Shown: positions 43,640 to 52,732, counted from the first letter of the stretch. The stretch: DNA of 64,000 nucleotides from Clostridia bacterium (GCA_017442225.1 JAFSAR010000012.1:1-64000); one strand, 5' to 3'. The notes: a model not told the origin generated them from the letters alone. Program-made: numbers and translations.

Positions 43640-44811
43640 TAGACTATTCAAAAATACTGTCTGATACCGTACAAAGCATCAAACCCTCTGGTATAAGAAA
43701 GTTTTTTGATATAGCCGCAACAATGGATGACGTTATATCTTTGGGTGTGGGTGAGCCTGATTTTCAGACACCGTGGTCGGTGCGAAAGGCGGGAATAACC
43801 TCGCTCGAAAAAGGAAAAACTAAATATACCTCTAATTCGGGTCTTGAACTTTTGCGACAGGAAATTTCAAATTATATTGACCGTAAATGCGGTGTAAACT
43901 ACGACCCCAAGCACGAAATTTTAATTTCAGTTGGCGGCAGCGAGGCAATCGATGCCACGCTTCGCGCGATTATTACGCCTGGCGACGAGGTTATAATTCC
44001 TCAACCGTCTTATGTGTGCTACGAGCCTATTACACAGCTTTGCGGTGGCGTGCCCGTTATAATCGAAACGCTTGCCGAAAATGATTTTAAGGTAACTCCC
44101 GAGCAGCTTAAAGCGGCAATCAGCGATAAAACCAAGGCGTTAATACTGCCGTATCCCTGCAATCCGACGGGCGCAATTATGGAAAAAGCAGATCTTGAGG
44201 CTTTGGCACAAATTTTGCGTGATACTAATATTTTGGTAATTTCGGATGAGATTTATTCGGAGCTTACTTTTGCGGAAAACTCACACGTATCAATCGCATC
44301 TATCGACGGTATGCGTGAGCGAACGGTCATTGTAAACGGTTTTTCAAAAACCTTTTCAATGACGGGCTGGCGACTGGGTTTTGCTTGCGGACCGCAGGAG
44401 ATTATTGCTCAGGTTACAAAAATTCATCAGTTTGCAATAATGTGCGCGCCCACAACATCGCAGTATGCCGCTATCGAGGCGCTGAGAAACTGCGACGAGG
44501 CGGTGGCTGATATGAAAGCAGAATACAACCGTCGTCGCCGTCTTATAGTAGACGGATTTAACAAGGCAGGACTTACCTGTCGCGAGCCTAAGGGCGCGTT
44601 TTATGCCTTTCCGTGTATTAAAAGCACAGGGCTTACAAGTGAAGAATTTTGCGAAAAGCTGCTTGAAGCGAAACATGTGGCAGTAGTACCTGGTACGGCG
44701 TTTGGTCGTGGCGGCGAAGGTTTTGTGCGCGCATCTTACTGCTACAGCACAGAGCATATTATCGAGGCGCTTCGCCGTATAGAAGAATTTGTAAAGGAGA
44801 TAAACGGATGA
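43636..44811 (+). CDS. Class I/II PLP-dependent aminotransferase
   Basis: A 391-aa fold-type I aminotransferase of the aspartate aminotransferase/PatA-like group. Signatures are SLGVGEPDFQTPWSVR, the substrate-binding PYPCNPTGA, SDEIYSEL, and the Schiff-base lysine in NGFSKTFSMTGWRLGF. The arginine in FVRASYCYS near the end binds the substrate carboxylate. Substrate is not assignable. It overlaps the Lrp gene (ATGA) and the LemA gene (ATGA), so all are translationally coupled. Confidence 0.92.
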   Translation: MIDYSKILSDTVQSIKPSGIRKFFDIAATMDDVISLGVGEPDFQTPWSVRKAGITSLEKGKTKYTSNSGLELLRQEISNYIDRKCGVNYDPKHEILISVGGSEAIDATLRAIITPGDEVIIPQPSYVCYEPITQLCGGVPVIIETLAENDFKVTPEQLKAAISDKTKALILPYPCNPTGAIMEKADLEALAQILRDTNILVISDEIYSELTFAENSHVSIASIDGMRERTVIVNGFSKTFSMTGWRLGFACGPQEIIAQVTKIHQFAIMCAPTTSQYAAIEALRNCDEAVADMKAEYNRRRRLIVDGFNKAGLTCREPKGAFYAFPCIKSTGLTSEEFCEKLLEAKHVAVVPGTAFGRGGEGFVRASYCYSTEHIIEALRRIEEFVKEING

Positions 44812-45383
44812 AAAAGAAAGGTTTATGGATTGCACTTGCGATAGTTTTTGTTGTTATAGTTATTCTTATAGGCGCGTTTTCATCAAAATACAATAAATTT
44901 GTTGATATGCAAGAAAGTGTAGAAAGCGCACAGTCAGATGTTTCAATTTATCTGCAACGTCGCGCGGATTTGATACCAAACTTTGTTGAAACTGTTAAGG
45001 CGTATTCGTTGCATGAACAGGAAACCTACACCGCTGTTACCGAGGCGCGTTCCGCCGTTACAAAGGCCGATAGTGTCGAAGAACAGGCGCAGGCTTCAGC
45101 GCGGCTCGACAGCGCAATAGATATTTGGGTAAATGCCGTTACCGAAGCTTATCCTGAACTGAAGGCAGATGCTCAGTATATTGCTTTACAGGACGAACTT
45201 GCAGGAAGTGAAAACCGAATTGCAACCGCTCGTAACGATTACAACAAAACGGCAAAAGAATATAATTCAGCAATTCGCAAGTTCCCATCTAATATAGTGG
45301 CAAGTATGTTCGGCTTTGAAAAAGCAGATTATTTTGAGGCGGACAATGACGCGCAAGACGTACCGACAGTAGATTTCAGCTAA
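44808..45383 (+). CDS. LemA family protein
   Basis: A 191-aa protein with one N-terminal transmembrane helix (about 7-27) and a helical LemA domain: YNKFVDMQESVESAQSDV, the RRADLIPNFVETVKAY signature and an ARNDYNKTAKEYN end. Function is unknown; the family often occurs with TPM-domain proteins, as in this pair. The start overlaps the aminotransferase stop. Confidence 0.92.
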   Translation: MKKKGLWIALAIVFVVIVILIGAFSSKYNKFVDMQESVESAQSDVSIYLQRRADLIPNFVETVKAYSLHEQETYTAVTEARSAVTKADSVEEQAQASARLDSAIDIWVNAVTEAYPELKADAQYIALQDELAGSENRIATARNDYNKTAKEYNSAIRKFPSNIVASMFGFEKADYFEADNDAQDVPTVDFS

Positions 45384-45384
45384 T

Positions 45385-46206
45385 ATGGTTACGAGGAGTA
45401 AGAAGGCGGCAATCCGCAAAGTGTTGTGCGCGTGTGTCTGTGTGGCTTTGCTGTTAAGCCTGTGCGCATGCGGTAGTGACGAACAGGGTTATCCAGAGGC
45501 TACCGAAAAGTTTTTTGTAAACGATTTTGCGGGTGTTATAACCGATACTGACAGCGACACAATATACACAAAGGGCGTGGCGCTAAACGACGCCACCACA
45601 GCTCAGGCAGTGGTTGTTACCGTCGATAGTCTTGAAGGCGAGACGGCAAGTGATTATGCGCTTAATATCGGTCGCGAATGGGGTGTCGGCACCGAGCAAG
45701 ATGACAACGGTGTTGTGATACTTTTGTCGGTTGAAGACCGTGAAATTTATATTGCTGTGGGTTACGGTCTTGAGGGGGCGCTACCTGACAGCAAGACAGG
45801 ACGAATTATAGACAACTACGGTATTTCCCATTTTTCTGATGATAATTTTTCGGCAGGACTTGTAAATATCTATAATGCAATTGTCAACGAGATTTATATC
45901 GAATACGGTATGCAGCCGTCTGAAAATTATATACCCGCTGACCTATTACCCGACACGCAAGACGATGTTGAGTCTTTAGGTACGGTTGTGATTTCGTGGC
46001 TCGTGCTTATGGTGCTCGTGGTTGTATATGTGCTGATATTCGGCAGACGCGGCGGACTGTTTATATTTGGCTCACCGCGCTTCTTTGCCGGAAACTATCA
46101 CCACCACTCAGGTGGCTTTGGCGGCTCGTTTGGTGGCGGTGGCTTCGGAGGATTCCGCGGTGGCGGCGGCTCCTTTGGCGGAGGCGGCGCAGGAAGAAAG
46201 TTTTAA
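45385..46206 (+). CDS. TPM domain membrane protein (YgcG family)
   Basis: A 273-aa protein with a signal peptide or lipoprotein-type leader (LLLSLCACGSDE, Cys near residue 27). A TPM domain follows: FFVNDFAGVITDTDSDTI, then REWGVGTEQDDNGVVILLS. A transmembrane helix lies at about 198-218, and the tail is Gly/Phe/Ser-rich (GGSFGGGG repeats) as usual in this family. Its role is unknown; YgcG-type proteins pair with LemA. The ATG lacks a good site of its own, but the LemA stop is one base upstream, so coupling is likely. Confidence 0.88.
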   Translation: MVTRSKKAAIRKVLCACVCVALLLSLCACGSDEQGYPEATEKFFVNDFAGVITDTDSDTIYTKGVALNDATTAQAVVVTVDSLEGETASDYALNIGREWGVGTEQDDNGVVILLSVEDREIYIAVGYGLEGALPDSKTGRIIDNYGISHFSDDNFSAGLVNIYNAIVNEIYIEYGMQPSENYIPADLLPDTQDDVESLGTVVISWLVLMVLVVVYVLIFGRRGGLFIFGSPRFFAGNYHHHSGGFGGSFGGGGFGGFRGGGGSFGGGGAGRKF

Positions 46207-46246
46207 ACAACAAATTCCCCTTTTGAAAAGGGGAATATTGTTGTTT
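46205..46246 (+). terminator. Terminator after the TPM gene
   Basis: A long hairpin around CCCCTTTTGAAAAGGGG (46217-46233), with AACAACAA and TTGTTGTT forming the outer stem. Confidence 0.85.
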
Positions 46247-46274
46247 AGATAAGAGATAAAAGAGGTGGAAAGAT

Positions 46275-47390
46275 ATGTCACACAATTTTAATAATAAAGA
46301 TTACAGCGAATATTTTTCTGCCCTTGAAAAAAGCATTGAAAGAAAATCGCAAGAAACGGAACAACCAAAACCGAAAACTCATTCTACAGCCAATAAAAAG
46401 GTTTACGGCGGCGTAGTAAGAGTTCGTCCGTGGGTTTATATAACGGCAATTTTGTTGGTGGCGGTGATTATTCTGATAATTGCTTTACCCAAAAGGGCAA
46501 AAGCCGAGTCGGAAACACCATCCGAAATTCAAAGCGCGGAAAATACAGCAAGCGACGTTTTGGAAAACAAGCAGGAAAGGGTTAATTATTTTGCCAATTT
46601 TACCGACAATACGGCGGTTGTTGATGCGGATATCGAAAGCGGAAATATAATTGTTATAAACTGTGATACAAACGAGGTCGTAGCCGCGCGCGATGCGACT
46701 ACGAGGTGTTATCCCGCCTCAACCACCAAGGTGATGACCTTACTTACGGCGGTTGATTATATTACCGACTATAATGACACGTTTACTTTTAGTCTTGACA
46801 TTACAGATCCGCTTTATATTGCTGATGCTACCGTTGCGGGCTTTCTGGCGGACGAAGCGGTAAATATGACCGACCTACTTTACGGAGCGATTTTGCCATC
46901 GGGAGCTGATGCCACTGTGGGACTCGCGCTCTCAATTGCCGGCAGTGAAGAGAAATTTGTAAAACTGATGAACCAAAAGGTAAAGGAATTAGGGCTTCGC
47001 GACACCAATTTTGTAAATACAAGCGGTCTTTTTGACGAAAATCATTATACAACCCCCGAGGATATGGCGGTAATTATCCGTGCGGCTATGCAAAACGATT
47101 TATGCCGTGAAATTCTTTCGACTTATCAGTACTCTACGGCATCCACGCCTCAGCACCCTGAGGGCATACTGCTTTCAAGCACGCTGTTTTCCTCTATGTA
47201 CGGTACAGAGCCCGAAGGCGCTGATATATTGGGCGGCAAAACGGGCTTTGTAAACGAATCGGGCTATTGTATAGCGTCTTTCGGAAAAAGTGACAGCGGC
47301 ACGGAATATGTTTGCGTAACACTTAATGGACGGGGACATTGGCCTACCGTTTATGACCAAATTGATTTGTATTCGCGATATGCAAAATAA
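46275..47390 (+). CDS. D-alanyl-D-alanine carboxypeptidase (peptidase S11)
   Basis: A 371-aa membrane-anchored penicillin-binding protein that trims peptidoglycan pentapeptides. A cytoplasmic N-terminus of about 50 residues leads into one helix (about 53-72). The catalytic S-x2-K is Ser149-Lys152 in YPASTTKVM, and the third motif is GGKTGFVNESG. The second motif reads SGA (209-211) where SGN is usual. Other S11 landmarks (NFVNTSGLFDENHYTT) are present, so an active enzyme is still likely. The usual C-terminal beta domain is missing. GAGGTGG precedes the ATG; no promoter is obvious. Confidence 0.9.
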   Translation: MSHNFNNKDYSEYFSALEKSIERKSQETEQPKPKTHSTANKKVYGGVVRVRPWVYITAILLVAVIILIIALPKRAKAESETPSEIQSAENTASDVLENKQERVNYFANFTDNTAVVDADIESGNIIVINCDTNEVVAARDATTRCYPASTTKVMTLLTAVDYITDYNDTFTFSLDITDPLYIADATVAGFLADEAVNMTDLLYGAILPSGADATVGLALSIAGSEEKFVKLMNQKVKELGLRDTNFVNTSGLFDENHYTTPEDMAVIIRAAMQNDLCREILSTYQYSTASTPQHPEGILLSSTLFSSMYGTEPEGADILGGKTGFVNESGYCIASFGKSDSGTEYVCVTLNGRGHWPTVYDQIDLYSRYAK

Positions 47391-47394
47391 GCAC

Positions 47395-47423
47395 TTGAAA
47401 AAGTGATATAAAAATGTTATTAT
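47395..47423 (+). promoter_or_regulatory. Promoter of the capsule phosphorelay genes
   Basis: TTGAAA (47395-47400), 17 bp, TATTAT (47418-47423), followed by a 48-base leader. Confidence 0.7.
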
Positions 47424-47471
47424 ATCTTGTGTGTGCAAATAGTTATTATTTTGTTTTGAGAGAGGAATAAA

Positions 47472-48221
47472 ATGGAAGAAAAAACTATAAATATTATGGA
47501 CCTTGTGATGCTGGCGCTGCGCCATATATGGATAATTGTTTTAGCGGCGGTTATTTTTGCTGCAGGCGCGTTCAGTTATTGTAAATTCTTTATTACACCC
47601 TCATATAGCGCTAAGGCATCAATACTTGTAACAAACGGCGCGGTTATTACGTCTTACGCAGAAACCACCGACAAGATTTCGGGCAGCGATATATCGGCAT
47701 CGCTATATCTTTCGTATACTGTAGTCGATATTCTTAATACGCCCGATATCTATAAAAAGGTTGCAGACCAGCTCGGTAAGGACTATAACTATCAGGGACT
47801 TATGGGTTGCTCGTCTATCGCAAGAAGAAGCGAGGAAACATTATTTATTGACGTAACGTTTTCAAGCACCGATCCAAAAGAAGCTATGCGTATTGCCAAC
47901 AAGTTTGTGGAAGTTGCTTGCGGATACATACCTGAATTTATTCCTTCTGCGCGCGCAAACGTTGCCTCTACCGCAATTAAGGCATCCATGACCTACCCGC
48001 GCACTTTTATGACTACGGGCGTCGCGGGTGTTGTAGGCGCAGTGGCGGCATATATAGTGCTCTTTATAATTGAGTCTATGAATCGCGCGATAAAGGGCGA
48101 GGAAGATTTTACAAGCAATTTTGACGTGCCTCTTTTAGGCGCAGTTCCCGATTTTGAAAACGCAGAATCGGGCGGATATCGCAAAGCTCGTGGCAGAGGA
48201 GGTTACAGCAGTGGTTATTAA
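47472..48221 (+). CDS. CpsC/YveK-type polysaccharide chain-length and kinase-modulator protein
   Basis: A 249-aa Wzz-domain membrane protein. Transmembrane helix 1 (about 18-38) and helix 2 (about 178-198) flank an extracellular region. The helix 2 side has the proline-rich YPRTFMTTG. In Firmicutes such proteins activate the separate tyrosine kinase encoded next. The cytoplasmic tail is Gly/Arg/Tyr-rich (GGYRKARGRGGYSSGY), unusual for CpsC. The 3' end overlaps the kinase gene by 11 bases. GAGAGGAAT precedes the ATG. Confidence 0.9.
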   Translation: MEEKTINIMDLVMLALRHIWIIVLAAVIFAAGAFSYCKFFITPSYSAKASILVTNGAVITSYAETTDKISGSDISASLYLSYTVVDILNTPDIYKKVADQLGKDYNYQGLMGCSSIARRSEETLFIDVTFSSTDPKEAMRIANKFVEVACGYIPEFIPSARANVASTAIKASMTYPRTFMTTGVAGVVGAVAAYIVLFIIESMNRAIKGEEDFTSNFDVPLLGAVPDFENAESGGYRKARGRGGYSSGY

Positions 48222-49020
48222 GAAAAAAGAAGACAGCAAAAGCACTGTTATGAACATAAGTGAAACGCGTCACGTTCCGTTTGCCGTAGTTGAAGCGTAT
48301 AAGGCTATTCGTACCAATCTTACGTTTTTGCTGTCAGGCAGCGAGACAAAGGTTTTTTGCATAACCAGTCCCGAGGCGGGCGAGGGAAAATCTACCACAT
48401 CGGTTAATATGGCTATCGCTTTTTCACAGCTTGGCGATAAGGTGTTGCTTATTGACGCCGATATGCGAAAAAGTTCAATTCACAAAAAACTGAAAATAGA
48501 AAATAATGCAGGACTTTCAAACGTTCTTGCAGGCTTTAATAAATACTCAGAGGTTATAAATCACATAAGCGATACATTTGACGTTATAACGGCGGGTCAG
48601 GTGCCACCCAACCCGTCAGAGCTTTTGGGCTCAGCAAGATTTAAAGAGTTGGTTGATACCGTAGGTAAAGAGTATAGCTACGTTATAATCGATACGCCGC
48701 CTATAGACGTTGTAACCGATGCTTTGGTTATAGCGCCTCACACTGCGGGTCTTGTTCTTGTGGTAAAGGATCAGGTAACGCCTACCGATTCAATAAGCCG
48801 CGCGATAGATGCTGCAAAATTTGCGGGCCTAAATATCTTAGGTGCGATTATGAATGCGGCAAATCCAAAATCGGGCAGAGGTTACGGTTATCGCAAGTAT
48901 GGTTACCGTAAATACGGCTATCGTAAGTACGCTTATTCAAGATACGGTTACGGCTACGGTTACGGAAGCGCGCCAACATTACAAAAGACGCAAGACGACG
49001 CAAATTCACAGCAACAGTAA
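48211..49020 (+). CDS. CpsD/CapB-type tyrosine-protein kinase
   Basis: A 269-aa BY-kinase. Walker A is SPEAGEGKSTTSVN, Walker A' is VLLIDADMRKSSIHK and Walker B is VIIDTPPIDVVTD. The C-terminus is an exceptionally long tyrosine cluster made of YRKYG-type repeats (about residues 228-255), the autophosphorylation tail. These kinases control capsule or exopolysaccharide assembly. GTG at 48211 is chosen because AGAGGAGG lies seven bases before it; an in-frame TTG at 48154 has no site. Confidence 0.92.
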   Translation: MVIKKKEDSKSTVMNISETRHVPFAVVEAYKAIRTNLTFLLSGSETKVFCITSPEAGEGKSTTSVNMAIAFSQLGDKVLLIDADMRKSSIHKKLKIENNAGLSNVLAGFNKYSEVINHISDTFDVITAGQVPPNPSELLGSARFKELVDTVGKEYSYVIIDTPPIDVVTDALVIAPHTAGLVLVVKDQVTPTDSISRAIDAAKFAGLNILGAIMNAANPKSGRGYGYRKYGYRKYGYRKYAYSRYGYGYGYGSAPTLQKTQDDANSQQQ

Positions 49021-49025
49021 TTATT

Positions 49026-49060
49026 AAATCGGGAGAACCTTGGCGTTTTCCCGATTTTTT
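49026..49060 (+). terminator. Intrinsic terminator between the kinase and phosphatase genes
   Basis: AAATCGGGA (49026-49034) pairs with TCCCGATTT (49049-49057), with extra inner pairs and a six-T tract. It probably reduces expression of the phosphatase relative to the kinase. Confidence 0.82.
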
Positions 49061-49076
49061 AAAAGAAGGTTTTTAA

Positions 49077-49802
49077 ATGCAATATCTTGATATACACACG
49101 CATATTTTGCCCGGTGTTGATGACGGCGCAAAGGATATGGAAACGGCGATAACCCTACTCGAAATGTTAAAAGAACAGGGCGTCACCGAGGTTATAGTGA
49201 CGCCGCATTTTTATCCGGATACCGACAGCGCGGAAGAATTTGCAGAATTTACAGGCAAGGCATACAACGACTTAAAAAACGAAATCGCGCATAAAGATTT
49301 ACCAAGGATTTTTCTTGGCTGTGAGCTCAGATATTTCAGCGGAATGGGAAAAAGCCACGCTATAAAGCAGTTTGTTATATCGGGTACGAATTATTTATTG
49401 CTGGAATTGCCATACGGCGCTCCCGTTACAAAAACCGTTTTACAGGATATAATAGATATAAGCGAGCGGCAAGGACTTGTACCGATACTTGCGCATATTG
49501 AAAGATACGCAAAGGTGTCGGGCTTTAAAAAGCTTTTAAAGCTTATATCCGACGGATATGCTATATCTCATATAAACGCGGGCGCGGTTGTTACCAAAGA
49601 AACGGCAAGACTTTGTGAAAATCTTATTAAAAAAGGTTACGTGTCGTATATGGCAAGCGATACTCATTCGCCCGAACATCGACCGCCGCAGATAAAACAG
49701 GCGCTTGATGTAATAACCGACCGTCTCGGTCGTTCGGCAGCGAACCGACTTATTATAAAATCAAACCGACTTTTAGAAGAAATCGAGGGCGCTGATGAAT
49801 AG
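49077..49802 (+). CDS. CpsB/CapC-type tyrosine-protein phosphatase (PHP family)
   Basis: A 241-aa metal-dependent phosphatase. The PHP metal motif DIHTHILPGVDDGAKD is at the N-terminus; VTPHFYPDTDS, LAHIERYAK and the final SDTHSPEHRPP complete the site. It would dephosphorylate the tyrosine tail of the preceding kinase. AAGAAGG precedes the ATG. It overlaps the next gene by eight bases. Confidence 0.93.
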   Translation: MQYLDIHTHILPGVDDGAKDMETAITLLEMLKEQGVTEVIVTPHFYPDTDSAEEFAEFTGKAYNDLKNEIAHKDLPRIFLGCELRYFSGMGKSHAIKQFVISGTNYLLLELPYGAPVTKTVLQDIIDISERQGLVPILAHIERYAKVSGFKKLLKLISDGYAISHINAGAVVTKETARLCENLIKKGYVSYMASDTHSPEHRPPQIKQALDVITDRLGRSAANRLIIKSNRLLEEIEGADE

Positions 49803-50616
49803 CAAAAACTTAAAAATAAACCAAAAAGGCGACTTGGTTTATATAACTTTTCCGCGCCTTGAAAATTGCGGCGCTGTGCGTCATACCTTTTCCACACGTC
49901 TTGGCGGCGTGAGTGAGGGACAATTTTCTACTATGAACACAAGCTTTTCGGGCGGCGACGATTTCCACAATGTAGAAGAAAACTACCGCCGTTTATGCTC
50001 AGCTGTAGGTATAGATGTATCACACTTGGTACTAAGCCGTCAGACGCATACGAACAACGTCCGCATTGTAACACGTGACGATTGCGGCACAGGATACACA
50101 AAAGCGTCGTTTTGTGACGTTGACGGACTCATTACAAACCAATCGGGAGTTGCTCTCGTGACGCAGTACGCCGACTGCACACCGCTGCTTTTTTGCGACC
50201 CCGTAAAGCGCGTGTGCGCGACAAGTCACGCAGGCTGGCGCGGAACTGTGAGTATGATTGGCAAGGTTACAGTCGAAAAAATGGTAAATGAATTCGGCTG
50301 TAATCCTGCGGATATAATAGCCGCGATAGGACCTTGCATTTGTCAGGATTGTTACGAGGTTGACACGCCCGTTTTTGACGCTTTTGTTGACAGCGGAATT
50401 GATATTACCGATGTATTTCGCGAGGGCCGTGACGAAAATCACTTTATGTTAAATCTCGTCGCCGCAAATAAAAATATTTTGCTTTCGGCGGGAATAAGAG
50501 AGGATAATATTGATATAAGCGATATTTGTACTTGTTGCAACGCTCAAGAACTTCACTCTCACAGAGCAACAGGTGGGAAGCGCGGAAATCTCGCCGCAAT
50601 AATAGAACTAATTTAA
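49795..50616 (+). CDS. pgeF: Peptidoglycan editing factor PgeF (multi-copper polyphenol oxidoreductase-like fold)
   Basis: A 273-aa protein of the former DUF152/YfiH/laccase-domain family. The metal-binding residues lie in SRQTHTNNV, QYADCTPLL and SHAGWRGT. PgeF removes mis-incorporated Ser from UDP-MurNAc peptides in E. coli; purine nucleoside activity has also been described for relatives. The start lies inside the phosphatase gene's last codons. The MFS gene begins 21 bases after it. Confidence 0.9.
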   Translation: MNSKNLKINQKGDLVYITFPRLENCGAVRHTFSTRLGGVSEGQFSTMNTSFSGGDDFHNVEENYRRLCSAVGIDVSHLVLSRQTHTNNVRIVTRDDCGTGYTKASFCDVDGLITNQSGVALVTQYADCTPLLFCDPVKRVCATSHAGWRGTVSMIGKVTVEKMVNEFGCNPADIIAAIGPCICQDCYEVDTPVFDAFVDSGIDITDVFREGRDENHFMLNLVAANKNILLSAGIREDNIDISDICTCCNAQELHSHRATGGKRGNLAAIIELI

Positions 50617-50637
50617 AAATTTTAAGGGGACAAAATT

Positions 50638-51969
50638 ATGAAACTGAATTATAAGCGCACTGTACTGATAGGCTTTGCCTTTATGGCAATTTTGGCATTT
50701 TGGCAGTTTTATGATCAGGTAATACCGTATTTACTTGAAGTAAAATTCGGACGTGACGTTTTTGAATCAAAGGCTTTTATGGCGATGGATAACGTGCTGG
50801 CTGTTTTTATGCTGCCGTTGTTTGGTAAATTATCAGATAAAACTCATACACGTTTGGGTAAGCGTACGCCATATATACTTTACGGAACAATAGCCTCGGT
50901 TATTCTTCTTTGCGTTTTGGCATATTTTGAGCGCATAAGTAATTTCTGGGGATTTATTATCGTGCTTATGCTTCTGCTTATTGCTATGGCGACCTACCGT
51001 TCGCCTGCTGTGGCGTATATGCCCGACGTTACCGAAAAGCCGCTTCGCAGTAAGGGTAACGCGATTATAAATCTTGTCGGTTATATCGGCGGAATTTTTG
51101 CTACAATTTTAATGATGTTTATGTTAAAGGGCGGCGAAAAGTACGTAGAAAACGGGGAAATAAAAATCAAGTATCCCGAAAGTTTATCCTTTACGCCCGT
51201 TTTCTTGATAATAGCCGCGTTTATGCTGGTGGCCGTTCTTATTATGGTATTAACGGTTAAAGAAAATAAAGTTTTGGCTGAAACCAACATTAAAGCCGAG
51301 GAAGAAACCGTCGATGCGGACTCAAAGATAAAGCTTTCAAGGCCTGTTAAAATGAGCCTTATTTTAATACTCTTGTCTGTGCTTTTGTGGTACACAGCCT
51401 ATAACGGAGTAACAACCTCTTTTTCAATGTATTGCTTTAATATCTGGGGAATAGACCTTGGAACTTCATCAATGTATCTTACCGTAGCTACCGTTGCGGC
51501 TATTGCGGCATTTGTACCGCTCGGTTTATTGTCAAGCAAAATTGGCAGAAAAAAGGCGGTTCTTTTTGGTATAGTGTTGATGACTGTTTGCTATACCGTT
51601 GCAATTTTTGTAAGCGCAGATGTTGTTACAAAGGCTCCGTGGCTTATGTACGTAATGTTCGGTATTATAGGCATAGGTTGGGCGTCTATTAACGTAAATT
51701 CGTTCCCCATGGTTGTAGAAATGTGCACAGGCTCTGACGTAGGCAAATACACAGGCTATTATTATACCTTTTCTATGGCGGCGCAGATTGTAACACCCTT
51801 GCTGTCGGGTTGGCTTATTAAAACGCTGCCAATAGGATATAAAATCTTATTCCCTTATGCAGTGATTTTCTCTGCAGCGTCGTTTATAACAATGTGCTTT
51901 GTGCGTCATGGCGATTCAAAACCTAGCAGCAAAAAGGCTATAGAAGAACAATTTGCGGCAGATAATTGA
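50638..51969 (+). CDS. MFS transporter, sugar-type
   Basis: A 443-aa permease with about twelve helices. GKLSDKTHTRLGKRTPYIL between helices 2 and 3 is the RxGxRxP-type loop of the GPH/SLC45-like sugar carriers, and YRSPAVAYMPDVTEKPLRSKGNAI follows. A sugar or glycoside substrate is probable but not specified. AAGGGGAC precedes the ATG. It lies between pgeF and nrdG in one direction with short gaps, without an apparent functional link. Confidence 0.85.
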   Translation: MKLNYKRTVLIGFAFMAILAFWQFYDQVIPYLLEVKFGRDVFESKAFMAMDNVLAVFMLPLFGKLSDKTHTRLGKRTPYILYGTIASVILLCVLAYFERISNFWGFIIVLMLLLIAMATYRSPAVAYMPDVTEKPLRSKGNAIINLVGYIGGIFATILMMFMLKGGEKYVENGEIKIKYPESLSFTPVFLIIAAFMLVAVLIMVLTVKENKVLAETNIKAEEETVDADSKIKLSRPVKMSLILILLSVLLWYTAYNGVTTSFSMYCFNIWGIDLGTSSMYLTVATVAAIAAFVPLGLLSSKIGRKKAVLFGIVLMTVCYTVAIFVSADVVTKAPWLMYVMFGIIGIGWASINVNSFPMVVEMCTGSDVGKYTGYYYTFSMAAQIVTPLLSGWLIKTLPIGYKILFPYAVIFSAASFITMCFVRHGDSKPSSKKAIEEQFAADN

Positions 51970-51987
51970 TTATAAGAGGAAATACAA

Positions 51988-52680
51988 ATGCAATTTAGCG
52001 GTTTTCAAAAATTAACATTACTCGACTACCCAGAAAAAACTGCTTGCACCCTGTTTACCGCAGGGTGCAATTTTCGCTGCCCTTTTTGCCATAATGCAGC
52101 GCTTGTAACCCATATTGATAATTCTAACTTTTTTACCGAAGAATATATTTTGGATTATCTTAAAAAACGCCGAGGAATACTCGACGGAGTGTGCATTACG
52201 GGCGGCGAGCCGTTAATGCACAAAGAACTGCCCAATTTTATTGCCAAAGTAAAGGCATTGGGTTATTTGGTAAAGCTTGACACAAACGGTAGCTATCCTG
52301 ACCGTCTTGCCGCGCTTATAGATAGCGGCAATATTGATTACGTCGCGATGGACATTAAAAATTCACAAGAAAAATATCTCGAAACCGCAGACTGCAGCGC
52401 GGAAGATTTTGAAAACGTAAAAAAAAGCGTCGAGCTTTTAAAACAGAAAAAAATCGACTTTGAATTTCGCACAACCGTCGTGCGCGAGTATCATGCGGTA
52501 GAGGATATTAAAAAAATTGCAGAATGGATAAAGGGCGCAGACAAATATTTTTTACAAAACTTTATAGATTCGGGCGACCTTATAAAAAATAATTTATCGG
52601 CAGTAACGCCTCAAACCCTTGATTTAATGCACAGTTCCGCACAAGATGTAATACCGAATGTGGAAAAAAGAGGAATTTAA
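51988..52680 (+). CDS. nrdG: Anaerobic ribonucleotide reductase activating protein
   Basis: A 230-aa radical SAM activase. CxxxCxxC is in FTAGCNFRCPFCHNAAL; GGEPLM follows. It generates the glycyl radical on NrdD, encoded 102 bases downstream. The N-terminal FQKLTLLDYPEKTACTLF matches the family. At 230 aa it is longer than the E. coli NrdG and resembles the form seen in Clostridia and archaea. AGAGGAAA precedes the ATG. nrdD has its own promoter after the stop. Confidence 0.92.
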   Translation: MQFSGFQKLTLLDYPEKTACTLFTAGCNFRCPFCHNAALVTHIDNSNFFTEEYILDYLKKRRGILDGVCITGGEPLMHKELPNFIAKVKALGYLVKLDTNGSYPDRLAALIDSGNIDYVAMDIKNSQEKYLETADCSAEDFENVKKSVELLKQKKIDFEFRTTVVREYHAVEDIKKIAEWIKGADKYFLQNFIDSGDLIKNNLSAVTPQTLDLMHSSAQDVIPNVEKRGI

Positions 52681-52727
52681 CACAAGATATTGTGATTTTA
52701 CTATTGACAAAACACAAAATAAACGAT
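52680..52727 (+). promoter_or_regulatory. Candidate NrdR box pair at the nrdD promoter
   Basis: Box 1, ACACAAGATATTGTGA (52680-52695), is a near-perfect palindrome fitting the NrdR form ACAC-W-ATAT-W-GTGT. A degenerate box 2, ACACAAAATAAACGAT (52712-52727), starts exactly 32 bases later, three helical turns, within the promoter spacer. NrdR binds such paired boxes to repress reductase genes when dATP is high. Confidence 0.6.
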
Positions 52728-52732
52728 ATAAT
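52704..52732 (+). promoter_or_regulatory. Consensus promoter of nrdD
   Basis: TTGACA (52704-52709), 17 bp, TATAAT (52727-52732). Confidence 0.9.
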
